Shown: positions 1 through 6,293 of the stretch, piece after piece
How the letters are laid out: each line of letters begins with the position of its first letter
Numbering within the stretch: the stretch's first letter is position 1
Notes under the pieces: model-generated
Seen by the model: only the letters and a program-made list of their open reading frames with translations
Database searches by the model: none
Told to the model about the DNA's origin: nothing
Translations under genes and position numbers: made by a program
Assembly: GCA_043820045.1 (NCBI GenBank)
Contig: JBDREF010000114.1
Span: 1 to 9,727, forward strand
Direction: 5' to 3'
Source of the DNA: JBDREF01 sp043820045
GTDB taxonomy: Bacteria; Planctomycetota; Phycisphaerae; Sedimentisphaerales; Anaerobacaceae
Length of the DNA stretch: 9,727 nt

Positions 1-63
1 TCTTTGTTCGAGGTGCATCGCACCAGAATCCGCTGGTACGTCGAGCATCTGATGGGAATATGA
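1..63 (+). CDS. possible C-terminal tail of an upstream gene (partial)
   Basis: Frame 1 is open from the window edge to a TGA at 61-63 and gives 20 residues with the core VHRTRIRWYVEHLM. About 70% of third codon positions are G or C, like the real genes here, whereas the other two plus frames look less coding-like. The His-Arg-x-Arg pattern near a C-terminus resembles the end of region 4 in ECF-type sigma factors, but 20 residues are too few to assign a family. It could equally be non-coding. If real, it lies 87 bp upstream of the first tandem paralog on the same strand. Confidence 0.35.
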   Translation, partial: SLFEVHRTRIRWYVEHLMGI

Positions 64-85
64 TTGGGTGAAAGCGAATCTCATC

Positions 86-114
86 TTGAAGGATTCAGCA
101 AGAATTGATAGGAT
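86..114 (+). promoter_or_regulatory. sigma70-like extended -10 promoter
   Basis: TTGAAG (86-91) and TAGGAT (109-114) are separated by exactly 17 bp, and the -10 box is preceded by TGA, an extended -10 (TGn) element. Each hexamer matches the sigma70 consensus at 4 of 6 positions. Transcription would start near 120-122, about 30 bp before the ATG at 151. The same layout is seen before the prepilin-like gene at 1815-1843. It is judged by eye only, with no promoter score computed. Confidence 0.4.
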
Positions 115-125
115 ATGACCATATC
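112..125. promoter_or_regulatory. 14-bp palindrome over the -10 box and start site
   Basis: GATATG-AC-CATATC is a perfect 6-bp inverted repeat around a 2-bp centre. It overlaps the last bases of the proposed -10 box and covers the predicted transcription start, the usual place for a repressor operator. No regulator gene is visible in the window. An AT-rich palindrome of this size can also arise by chance. Confidence 0.3.
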
Positions 126-150
126 GGTTTATTCTTAAAGGTAGAATACT

Positions 151-888
151 ATGACGAAGCGAAGAATCATTTTTATATCAGGTTTATGTTTTTTGATGAC
201 GTTCTTTACACCGCAGATCCTTTCCCCATCGCGCGAATCAATTGGAACAGCAAGGGCGTCTGGTTCTGATCGCCAGCGGAAAATGGGCGACGCTGAAAGG
301 CAAAATGAAGCTGCAAAGAAGGCTAAGCAACTGGAATTGGATCAAGCACAGAAGAATAAAGAACTTGCAAAGGAGGGACGCGGCTTGCCCAATCGCAAGC
401 AAAATCAAAAGAAGTCCCAAGAAGAAGCCGCCGAAATAAAAAAGGAGTTCATAAGGGAGAAAGATGCACTCGGAGTGACAGAAGACCAATGGAAGCTCGT
501 CAAATCCAAACTGGAGAACGTGCGGCAGCTTCGCGAGCAGGCAAACTCGAAGGTAGGATTATCCCTTGCCAGTGGCCCAAGCGACAACGAGACAAACCCC
601 AGGACCAGTGCCAGGACGAACGTGCCGATATGGCAATGGGATGATCCATGGAAGGAAAAGCCCCCCGGCGAAATGACCGAGGCGCAGAAACTCGCCAAGC
701 GGCTTATCGCCCTTGTGGAAAACAAAAGCGCAACGCCAGAACAATTCAGACGCGCGATAGATGCCTTGCGAAAAGCCAGACGCGATGAAGCGGAAATCGA
801 AAGGCAGTTGGCCGAGGCTCGCCGGGAGTTGTGCGAGATACTCACAACCCGCCAAGAGGCGGCACTGGTACTGATGAACAGTCTTTAA
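151..888 (+). CDS. exported coiled-coil-rich protein, Spy/CpxP-like motifs (paralog 1)
   Basis: This 245-residue protein has no family I can name with certainty. Residues 1-25 form a signal peptide (MTKRR followed by a hydrophobic run to about residue 19), so it should act outside the cytoplasm. Residues 40-105 are extremely rich in Lys, Glu, Gln and Ala and probably form a long helix or coiled coil. VTEDQW (109-114) and LTTRQEA (231-237) resemble the LTxxQ repeats of the periplasmic chaperones Spy and CpxP. A Trp-rich stretch lies near 161-167 and a second helical segment spans 178-230. The start is supported by AAAGGTAG about 7 bp upstream. The next gene is a paralog: signal peptide, [VL]-[TN]-E-x-Q-W, the helical segment and the C-terminal RQEA box recur in the same order. 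A stress-sensing or chaperone-like role is inference from motif resemblance only. Confidence 0.75.
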   Translation: MTKRRIIFISGLCFLMTFFTPQILSPSRESIGTARASGSDRQRKMGDAERQNEAAKKAKQLELDQAQKNKELAKEGRGLPNRKQNQKKSQEEAAEIKKEFIREKDALGVTEDQWKLVKSKLENVRQLREQANSKVGLSLASGPSDNETNPRTSARTNVPIWQWDDPWKEKPPGEMTEAQKLAKRLIALVENKSATPEQFRRAIDALRKARRDEAEIERQLAEARRELCEILTTRQEAALVLMNSL

Positions 889-901
889 CCGACCTTACAG
901 G

Positions 902-920
902 AAAAAGCCTGGGGCTTTTT
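902..920 (+). terminator. hairpin with T-tract between the two paralogs
   Basis: AAAAAGCC (902-909), loop TGG and GGCTTTTT (913-920) form a perfect 8-bp stem ending in five T residues. This is the shape of a Rho-independent terminator, but the stem has only three G-C pairs and a minimal 3-nt loop, so it may be leaky. It starts 13 bp after the stop of the first paralog and ends 10 bp before the ribosome binding site of the second. It could therefore lower expression of the second gene rather than end the operon. Confidence 0.4.
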
Positions 921-942
921 GATGAGATCAAAGGTGCTTAAT

Positions 943-1587
943 ATGGCAACGCAAAGAATAATTATTGCAGGAGTCGCGTGTTTCGCGATGGCCGTGTTTA
1001 CAGGTCAAGCGCTGTCCTGGGCCAGCGCTTCAAATCCAAAACCCATGCCGCTGTTTCCTCCTGCCGAAAGTCTGCGAGGCCTGACTGACGAGGAAAAAGC
1101 TAAAGCAATTGAAAAATGGCGAGATGATCGCGAGCAACAACAAAAACAAATGCGCAGAGAACATGTCAACCGCATGGCGACAGAAGCGTGGAAGCGGCTG
1201 CTGAGAGTAAACGAACAACAATGGGTGATTATCGAACAAAAAATTAACAAGGTTTACGTCATTAGTTGGCCCGTCCAAGTGCGTGCATTTGGGTCTCATG
1301 ACGACGCAGGAAACTTTCATTGGAATAGACCGTCGCGGGATGGAGGTCCAATGAGCGGTAAAACTCGCGAGCAGATGCCCGAAGTCTATCGAGCCGTTGA
1401 AGAGCTTATCGACCTTCTGGAGGATAAGAATTCAAAAGACGAGCAAATCAGAGAGAAAATGGACGCCCTTCAGCAAGTCAGAGACAAAGCGCGGAAAGAA
1501 CTGGCCCAGGTCGAGCAGGAGCTGGCGGCGGTGCCAATGACACCCCGCCAGGAAGCGATATTCCTCATCATGGAATGGATTGACTGA
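943..1587 (+). CDS. exported coiled-coil-rich protein, Spy/CpxP-like motifs (paralog 2)
   Basis: This 214-residue protein of unknown function is a diverged paralog of the preceding gene. I chose the ATG at 943 because MATQRIII then aligns with MTKRRIIF of the first paralog and AAGGTG lies 6 bp upstream. A TTG at 919 would fall inside the hairpin T-tract. The signal peptide covers about residues 1-29 and ends WASA. GLTDEEKAKAI (46-56) and VNEQQW (89-94) resemble LTxxQ-type motifs. A helical, charged segment spans roughly 145-195, and the C-terminus carries MTPRQEA (199-205), matching LTTRQEA of its neighbour. It lacks the long Lys/Gln-rich linker of the first copy, which accounts for the shorter length. 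Tandem position and shared layout indicate duplication within the locus. The function is not known, and a role outside the cytoplasm is inferred from the signal peptide. Confidence 0.72.
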   Translation: MATQRIIIAGVACFAMAVFTGQALSWASASNPKPMPLFPPAESLRGLTDEEKAKAIEKWRDDREQQQKQMRREHVNRMATEAWKRLLRVNEQQWVIIEQKINKVYVISWPVQVRAFGSHDDAGNFHWNRPSRDGGPMSGKTREQMPEVYRAVEELIDLLEDKNSKDEQIREKMDALQQVRDKARKELAQVEQELAAVPMTPRQEAIFLIMEWID

Positions 1588-1814
1588 TCCGTCAGCGTAA
1601 CTGCGCAAGTCTGAATCGTCCGCGAGAGAAATTCAAGGCGATGAAGTATTTCCACATGGGGCACCGGCTTGAGAAGGTCGTAATAGAAGAAAGGGAGCTT
1701 GAACATAACAGGAGCAGGGAGAGCGGAGATGATTAGCGGAATGGGCGGGAATCCAGATCATGGGATATATCGACTGATATGCCGACGCACGTGGGCATTA
1801 GAAAACTATGCCGG
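1588..1814. other. intergenic region without a convincing gene
   Basis: About 300 bp separate the second paralog from the prepilin-like gene, and this part precedes the latter's promoter. I see no strong terminator here. A 31-codon reading frame (1641-1736) exists but has no clear ribosome binding site or recognisable product. ATGCC (1779-1783) and GGCAT (1794-1798) form a 5-bp inverted repeat with a 10-bp centre containing CACGTG, about 17 bp upstream of the proposed -35 box. It could be an activator or repressor site but is short enough to be chance. Confidence 0.5.
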
Positions 1815-1843
1815 TTGAATTGCCGCCGCGACTATGATAGAAT
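1815..1843 (+). promoter_or_regulatory. sigma70-like extended -10 promoter of the prepilin-sulfatase pair
   Basis: TTGAAT (1815-1820) and TAGAAT (1838-1843) are 17 bp apart. TAGAAT matches 5 of 6 consensus positions and is preceded by TGA, an extended -10 element. Transcription would begin near 1850, leaving a leader of about 35 nt before the ATG at 1885. It is the better of the two similar promoters in the window. It probably drives both the prepilin-like gene and the sulfatase 18 bp behind it. It is assigned by eye. Confidence 0.5.
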
Positions 1844-1884
1844 ACGGTTTCGATGTTGTATTCTTCTTAGCAAGGAGCGGCGCC

Positions 1885-2658
1885 ATGAACAAAACACGCG
1901 GATTCACGCTGATTGAGCTTCTGGTGGTGATCGCGATTATCGCCCTGTTGATGGCGATATTGATGCCGGCGCTGATGCGGGTCAAGAAGCAGGCAAAAGC
2001 CGCCGTTTGCCAGGCCAACCTGCGCCAGTGGGGCACTCTTTTCTCGATTTACATGCAGGAAAACGACGGCTATTTCTGCTATGGCGACAGCAGCGGCAGG
2101 TGGAGATACATATTGCAGGACCAACACAGGGACCGCAAGCTCAGCCCCTGCTGCCCGGAGGCCGCCAACCCCACCAAGAACAGCGGGACCTACGGCACGT
2201 GGGGTGGGGAATCCCTGGACGCCGATTACGTTATGCAAATCGACTACGGCAGCTACGGCGTGAATCGCTGGGTCTATAACAGAAAAGCGAATCAGTCCGA
2301 CGACGGGTACTGGAAAGGCTGCAACGTCAAGAACACGAGCCAGATTCCGCTGTTTCTGGATTGCTCGTGGTACGGCGCCGGGCCGCTCCACTTCGACGTG
2401 CCGCCCCAATACGAAGGCCACACGGCCAGCGGCACCGGCGATTGGCGCGGCGACAACATGAGGCGTTTCTGCCTCAACCGGCACGGCGCAGCCACGAACG
2501 GCGTGTTCCTGGACTACTCGGTCCGAAAAATCGGACTCAAGGAATTGTGGACGCAGAGATGGAATCGCAACTACGACATGATCAACCTCTGGACTAAGGC
2601 CGGCGGAGCTTTGGCGGAAGACTGGCCGCAGTGGATGAGAAGCTTCAAGGACTACTGA
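1885..2658 (+). CDS. prepilin-like protein, type II secretion/type IV pilin N-terminus
   Basis: This 257-residue protein has the class III signal RG-FTLIELL. Cleavage by a prepilin peptidase is expected after Gly6, with Phe7 N-methylated and the conserved Glu at mature position 5 (Glu11). A hydrophobic helix spans residues 7-30 and anchors the protein in the inner membrane before assembly. The globular part contains Cys at 42, 65, 89, 90, 146, 160 and 196, so disulfides are plausible, and Trp at several positions. Near the C-terminus, NRHGAATNGVFLDYSVRKIG (198-217) is the His-to-Asp box typical of these proteins in Planctomycetota and Lentisphaerota. The start at 1885 is favoured over upstream ATG 1834 by AAGGAG 7 bp upstream and by the normal short leader. 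The gene is followed 18 bp later by a sulfatase, as is often seen in glycan-degradation loci of these groups. Whether it builds a pseudopilus, binds glycan or aids secretion is unknown. Confidence 0.9.
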   Translation: MNKTRGFTLIELLVVIAIIALLMAILMPALMRVKKQAKAAVCQANLRQWGTLFSIYMQENDGYFCYGDSSGRWRYILQDQHRDRKLSPCCPEAANPTKNSGTYGTWGGESLDADYVMQIDYGSYGVNRWVYNRKANQSDDGYWKGCNVKNTSQIPLFLDCSWYGAGPLHFDVPPQYEGHTASGTGDWRGDNMRRFCLNRHGAATNGVFLDYSVRKIGLKELWTQRWNRNYDMINLWTKAGGALAEDWPQWMRSFKDY

Positions 2659-2676
2659 CAGAACAGGACAAGAAAA

Positions 2677-4041
2677 ATGAGACAAACCAGAAGGCAGTTT
2701 CTAAAAAACATCGGGCTCGCCGCAGCAGCGTGCATGATTCCGCAAACGGCGTTCGGCAGGCGCAGCGCTGCACGCAGACCGAACATCGTACTGATTCTTA
2801 CCGACGACCAGGGGACGATTGACGCCAACTGCTACGGGGCGAAAGACCTGTACACGGATAACCTCGACCGGCTGGCCAGGGAAGGCACGCGATTCACCCA
2901 GTTCTACGTCGGCGCACCGGTGTGCTCACCTTCCCGTGCTGCATTGATGACGGGCCGTTATCCCCGTCACGCCGGGCTTCTGGGAAATGCCTCTTCGGAA
3001 AAAGGACACGCCGGAATGCCCACAGAGCAGGTAACTATCGCCGAGATGATGAAATCCGCCGGCTATGCGACCGGCCACGTCGGCAAATGGCACCTGGGTT
3101 ATACGCCGGAGACGATGCCCAACGGGCAGGGTTACGATCATTCATTCGGGCATATGGGCGGTTGCATCGATAACTACTCGCACTTTTTCTATTGGGCCGG
3201 CCCGAACCGTCACGACCTTTGGCGCGACGGTCGGGAAGTCTGGCGCGACGGTGAGTTCTTCGGCGAGCTGATGGTAGATGAATGCAAGAAGTTTATCGAC
3301 GAGAACAAAGACGGGCCGTTCTTTCTCTACTGGGCGATCAATATGCCGCACTATCCCCTCCAGGGAATCGAAAAGTGGCGAAAGAAATACGAGCATCTCG
3401 AAGACCCCCGGCGAATATATGCGGCGTTCGTCTCCACGATGGACGAATTGGTCGGCCGGGTCGTCACACACATAGACGAATCAGGACTGCGAGACGAGAC
3501 CATTATCATTTACCTCAGCGACCACGGCCATTCCGTCGAGTCGAGGACTTTCAGCGGGGGAGGAAGCTCCGGCGACTTCCGCGGTCATAAGTTCACGCTC
3601 TGGGAGGGCGGCATTCGCGTTCCCTGTATCGTCTCGTGGCCGGGGCACATCCCCCAGAACGCCGTCCGCGACCAGATGGCAATCAGCATCGACTGGATGC
3701 CGACAATCGCAGAGTACTGCGGCGTCAAACCTCCCGATGTCGAAATCGACGGCAAGAGTATAAAATCGGTTATCGACTCAGAGAACGCATCATCGCCGCA
3801 TGAAGTTCTCCATTGGGAAACCGGCAAACACTGGGCTGTCAGACAGGGCGACTGGAAACTCGTCCACAACGGCCCGGCAACGGATTACAAAGGCCGAAAT
3901 ATCCCCCAGGTCGAAAATTTCCTGAGCAACATGGCCGAGGACGTCACTGAAACAAAGAACATCGCCGAAATCCACCCAGAAGTAGTCGAGCGACTAACCA
4001 ACCTGCACGACAAGTGGCTTGAATCGCTCCGGCAGGAATAA
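2677..4041 (+). CDS. Tat-exported arylsulfatase-type sulfatase, CSPSR active site
   Basis: This is a 454-residue family S1 (formylglycine-dependent) sulfatase that hydrolyses sulfate esters, here presumably on a glycan. The N-terminus has a Tat motif TRRQFLKNI (4-12) and a hydrophobic stretch to about residue 26. The calcium site is visible as LTDD (Asp43, Asp44) and SDHG (Asp282, His283). The active-site box is CSPSR (83-87), with Cys83 as the residue converted to formylglycine. GKWHLG (136-141), MPH (223-225) and HK (304-305) supply the usual Lys and His residues of the pocket. The length is at the short end for the family. The gene follows the prepilin-like gene closely and is convergent with the TIM-barrel gene. 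A Cys-type site needs a maturase, which the two radical SAM genes on the other strand could supply. The substrate linkage and S1 subfamily cannot be read by eye. Confidence 0.93.
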   Translation: MRQTRRQFLKNIGLAAAACMIPQTAFGRRSAARRPNIVLILTDDQGTIDANCYGAKDLYTDNLDRLAREGTRFTQFYVGAPVCSPSRAALMTGRYPRHAGLLGNASSEKGHAGMPTEQVTIAEMMKSAGYATGHVGKWHLGYTPETMPNGQGYDHSFGHMGGCIDNYSHFFYWAGPNRHDLWRDGREVWRDGEFFGELMVDECKKFIDENKDGPFFLYWAINMPHYPLQGIEKWRKKYEHLEDPRRIYAAFVSTMDELVGRVVTHIDESGLRDETIIIYLSDHGHSVESRTFSGGGSSGDFRGHKFTLWEGGIRVPCIVSWPGHIPQNAVRDQMAISIDWMPTIAEYCGVKPPDVEIDGKSIKSVIDSENASSPHEVLHWETGKHWAVRQGDWKLVHNGPATDYKGRNIPQVENFLSNMAEDVTETKNIAEIHPEVVERLTNLHDKWLESLRQE

Positions 4042-4111
4042 GAAAAGCCTGTTGGACTCGGCCGGAAAACTCCGGCAACTGTCTGCAACAGCATACCGGC
4101 CCAAAATCTTC

Positions 4112-5053
4112 TCAACTGAAGGCTTTTCGCAGCACGGCGAGGCTTTTGGGGATGGCGGTTTTGTAGTCTTCGTTTCCTTCGAATTCGAGCGAGATATAGC
4201 CTCGGTAATTGTGCTTTCGCATTATTCGCGCGATGCGCGGGTAATCCAGGTCGAGGCTGTACCAGAGGCCTCCGCCGTAGTAGGTCTTTGCCTGCATGAA
4301 TACCGTCTGGGAGGCGCATTTTTCGAGCTTGTCGTACGGGTCTTCGAGAAAGTTGCCGGTATCGAGCAGGACCTGAAGCCAGGGTGAATCTATGGCATTA
4401 ACGATCCTAAGCAGTCCTTCCGGCGTGCGGGCCAGACCCCAGTGGTTTTCAAGCCCGAGAATCACGCCGCATTCCTCGGCTTTGGGCAGGCACTTCTCAA
4501 TGCTGTCGATGACCCACTTGAAGCCGTCTTCTTCTGTGTATCCGGGCAGAACCGGCTCAATGCCGCGATTGGCCATCAAATCGTCAAAGCTCCGTGTCGT
4601 ACCCCAGCGGCCCGTGTTCAGGCGGACAATCGGGATACCCAGTCTGTAGGCGATTTCGATTTGTTTCAACGTCAGGTCGATGTTCTTCTGGCGTCTTTCC
4701 TTGTCGGGATATACGTAGCCCTGATGCGTGGACATACAGCACAGGTCCAGGCCGTTGATAAGAGCGTGACGCTTGAGCTTTTGAAGGTAGCTGTTTTCTT
4801 CGCTTTCCATCTGTATCAGCAGGATATCGACTCCGTCGAAACCCATGCGTGCCGCTTCGTCGATGCACGTCTCGATGGGCATCTTCAGGCCGTCTTTGAA
4901 CCGCCAGAACGAGTACGTGGAGACGGCGATGGGATTCGGACGCCGGGGCGTCCCAGCCGACTCTGCCGCCTTAGACGAATCGCCGGCAAGAACAAGAGCA
5001 CCTGCCGCTACGATAGAGCTGCCGAGGAAGGTTCTGCGTTTTATGGATTCCAT
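4112..5053 (-). CDS. Tat-exported xylose-isomerase-like TIM-barrel protein
   Basis: This 313-residue protein belongs to the AP-endonuclease 2/xylose isomerase-like TIM-barrel superfamily (sugar phosphate isomerase/epimerase type). Likely divalent-metal ligands are Glu202 in GLENHWG, Asp231 in LLDTGN and Glu290 in ISLEFEG, with His110 in STHQG and His204 nearby. A Tat-type leader, KRRTFLGSS (5-13) followed by a hydrophobic run to about residue 23, indicates export of the folded enzyme. I chose the ATG at 5053 because it gives the canonical leader and has AAGGA 6 bp upstream. The longer reading frame starting at 5137 consists of translated repeat DNA (5097-5169). It is the last gene of the minus-strand block, 103 bp after anSME1. 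It may isomerise, epimerise or cleave a sugar released by the neighbouring glycosidase and sulfatases. The specific reaction is not determinable from the sequence. Confidence 0.85.
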   Translation of the reverse strand: MESIKRRTFLGSSIVAAGALVLAGDSSKAAESAGTPRRPNPIAVSTYSFWRFKDGLKMPIETCIDEAARMGFDGVDILLIQMESEENSYLQKLKRHALINGLDLCCMSTHQGYVYPDKERRQKNIDLTLKQIEIAYRLGIPIVRLNTGRWGTTRSFDDLMANRGIEPVLPGYTEEDGFKWVIDSIEKCLPKAEECGVILGLENHWGLARTPEGLLRIVNAIDSPWLQVLLDTGNFLEDPYDKLEKCASQTVFMQAKTYYGGGLWYSLDLDYPRIARIMRKHNYRGYISLEFEGNEDYKTAIPKSLAVLRKAFS

Positions 5054-5096
5054 AACTGGTCCTTTCCAAAGTCCTCGCTGTCGTACCCTTATACTA

Positions 5097-5169
5097 AACC
5101 ACGAATGAACACGAATTGACACGAAATTATTTATCATGAATTGGTGTTCATTCGTGTTAATTCGTGGTT
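5097..5169. repeat. 73-bp imperfect inverted repeat of dispersed type
   Basis: The arms begin AACCACGAAT at both ends (5097 onward on the plus strand, 5169 downward on the minus). Paired by hand, 25 of the first 29 positions match. Each arm is built from 10-bp units: CACGAATGAA (5100), CACGAATTGA (5110) and CACGAAATTA (5120) on the left, mirrored on the right. The repeat type 'accacgaattaacacgaatgaacacg' is familiar to me from many environmental bacterial genomes as a dispersed intergenic element, but I cannot confirm copies here because the window holds only one. It sits between anSME1 and the TIM-barrel gene and would form a long hairpin in their shared transcript. It encodes no protein. 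Confidence 0.85.
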
Positions 5170-6293
5170 ATCCCGGCGGCCCGGCCGGCATTGACCTCGG
5201 CGGCAAGTTGCATAAACTTCGGTATTGCGTAATCGAAGAACCGCTTGTAGGCCTCGCAGAAATAGCTTTCTTTGCCGAAGTCGTCTTTGTCGAACGGTGA
5301 CCGGTCTTTCATACAGCCGCCGCGACAGACGGCAAGGTGCCGGCAGACAAGACACTTGTCGCACAGATTGCGCTTGGCCCTGCCGAACGCCCTCTTGATG
5401 CTGCTTGCCGCCAGTTTTTCTATCGGCGTCTCGAAGATATTGCCCAGTCGCCACTTCGGCTCGACAAAAAAATCACAACAGAAAGCATCGCCCGTATGTT
5501 CGATGACGATGTACTGGCTGCATTGCTTGTCGAACGTGCAGATCGTATGGTGGCCGGTGACATAATACGCCAGGATCGAATCGAAATCACGAATGCTCAA
5601 TTTTCGCGGCCCGTATTCGTACCAGCGGTCGAACAGCCTGCATTGAAATTCGCCGTACTGCTCTGGCGTAATTGAAAAGTCGGCAATTTTGCCCGTCGCT
5701 GGATCGACCTCCACGCAGGGGATAAACTGCAGGAACTTCACACCCAACCCGACGAGAAAATCGAACACTTCGTCCACATGTTCGGCGTTCCGGGCGTTAA
5801 TCAGGGTAAGAGTATTGAATTCGACATCATATTCCTTGCAGTTGTCGATGGCCCGCATGACCCTGTCGAATGTCCCGGCACCGGAATGGTCGAGGCGGTA
5901 GTAATCGTGAAATTCCTTTGGGCCGTCAATGCTCACACCGACGAGAAACTTGTTTTCATGCAGGAACCGGCACCACTTTTCGTTGAGCAGAATTGCATTG
6001 GTTTGCAGCGAATTACCTACCTCCTGCCCGCTGACGCCGTATTTTTTCTGAAACTCTACAGCCTTCTCGTAGAAATCCAGACCCATCAGCGTCGGCTCGC
6101 CGCCCTGCCAGGCAAAGCCGGCTAATGGAAAACGTAACTGCATGTAGTCTTTAACGAGCTTTTCGAGAACTTCTTCACTCATTCGCTGCCTGCCCTGCCC
6201 CACTTCCGGCGCCCGGCACTTGTAGAAACAGTATTCGCAATCAACGTTGCATTCGGAACCTGATGGCTTGATTAGAAGAGTAAACGGCTGCAT
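5157..6293 (-). CDS. anaerobic sulfatase-maturating radical SAM enzyme (anSME1)
   Basis: This 378-residue cytoplasmic enzyme oxidises the active-site Cys (or Ser) of sulfatases to formylglycine using S-adenosylmethionine and three 4Fe-4S clusters. The radical SAM motif is CNVDCEYC (Cys15, 19, 22), followed by QGGEPTL (63-69), LQTN (96-99) and SIDGPKEFH (121-129). The SPASM cluster cysteines align with Clostridium perfringens anSME at an offset of 3: Cys252, 258, 273, then 314, 317, 323, 327 and 346. Asp274 in CCDFF occupies the position of the catalytic Asp277. Cys311 is an extra cysteine, also present in anSME2. The start ATG overlaps the stop of the upstream sulfatase as TAATG (6291-6295 on the minus strand), implying translational coupling and a dedicated maturase. 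The last residues (ITTN) and the stop are encoded by or border on the inverted repeat, and the protein ends 10 residues earlier than anSME2. Confidence 0.95.
   Translation of the reverse strand: MQPFTLLIKPSGSECNVDCEYCFYKCRAPEVGQGRQRMSEEVLEKLVKDYMQLRFPLAGFAWQGGEPTLMGLDFYEKAVEFQKKYGVSGQEVGNSLQTNAILLNEKWCRFLHENKFLVGVSIDGPKEFHDYYRLDHSGAGTFDRVMRAIDNCKEYDVEFNTLTLINARNAEHVDEVFDFLVGLGVKFLQFIPCVEVDPATGKIADFSITPEQYGEFQCRLFDRWYEYGPRKLSIRDFDSILAYYVTGHHTICTFDKQCSQYIVIEHTGDAFCCDFFVEPKWRLGNIFETPIEKLAASSIKRAFGRAKRNLCDKCLVCRHLAVCRGGCMKDRSPFDKDDFGKESYFCEAYKRFFDYAIPKFMQLAAEVNAGRAAGITTN

Noticed and set aside
1641..1736. 31-codon plus-strand reading frame (MKYFHMGHRLEKV...)
   Set aside because: No convincing ribosome binding site, no signal or motif, and the same frame runs open upstream without a start, so it may be chance or a gene remnant.
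4061..4076. GCCGG-AAAACT-CCGGC hairpin between the convergent sulfatase and TIM-barrel genes
   Set aside because: Only a 5-bp stem and no T-tract on either strand, so it is not supportable as a terminator.
5054..5137. 28-residue N-terminal extension of the TIM-barrel protein
   Set aside because: Much of it is translated inverted-repeat DNA. The ATG at 5053 has a good ribosome binding site and starts a clean Tat leader.
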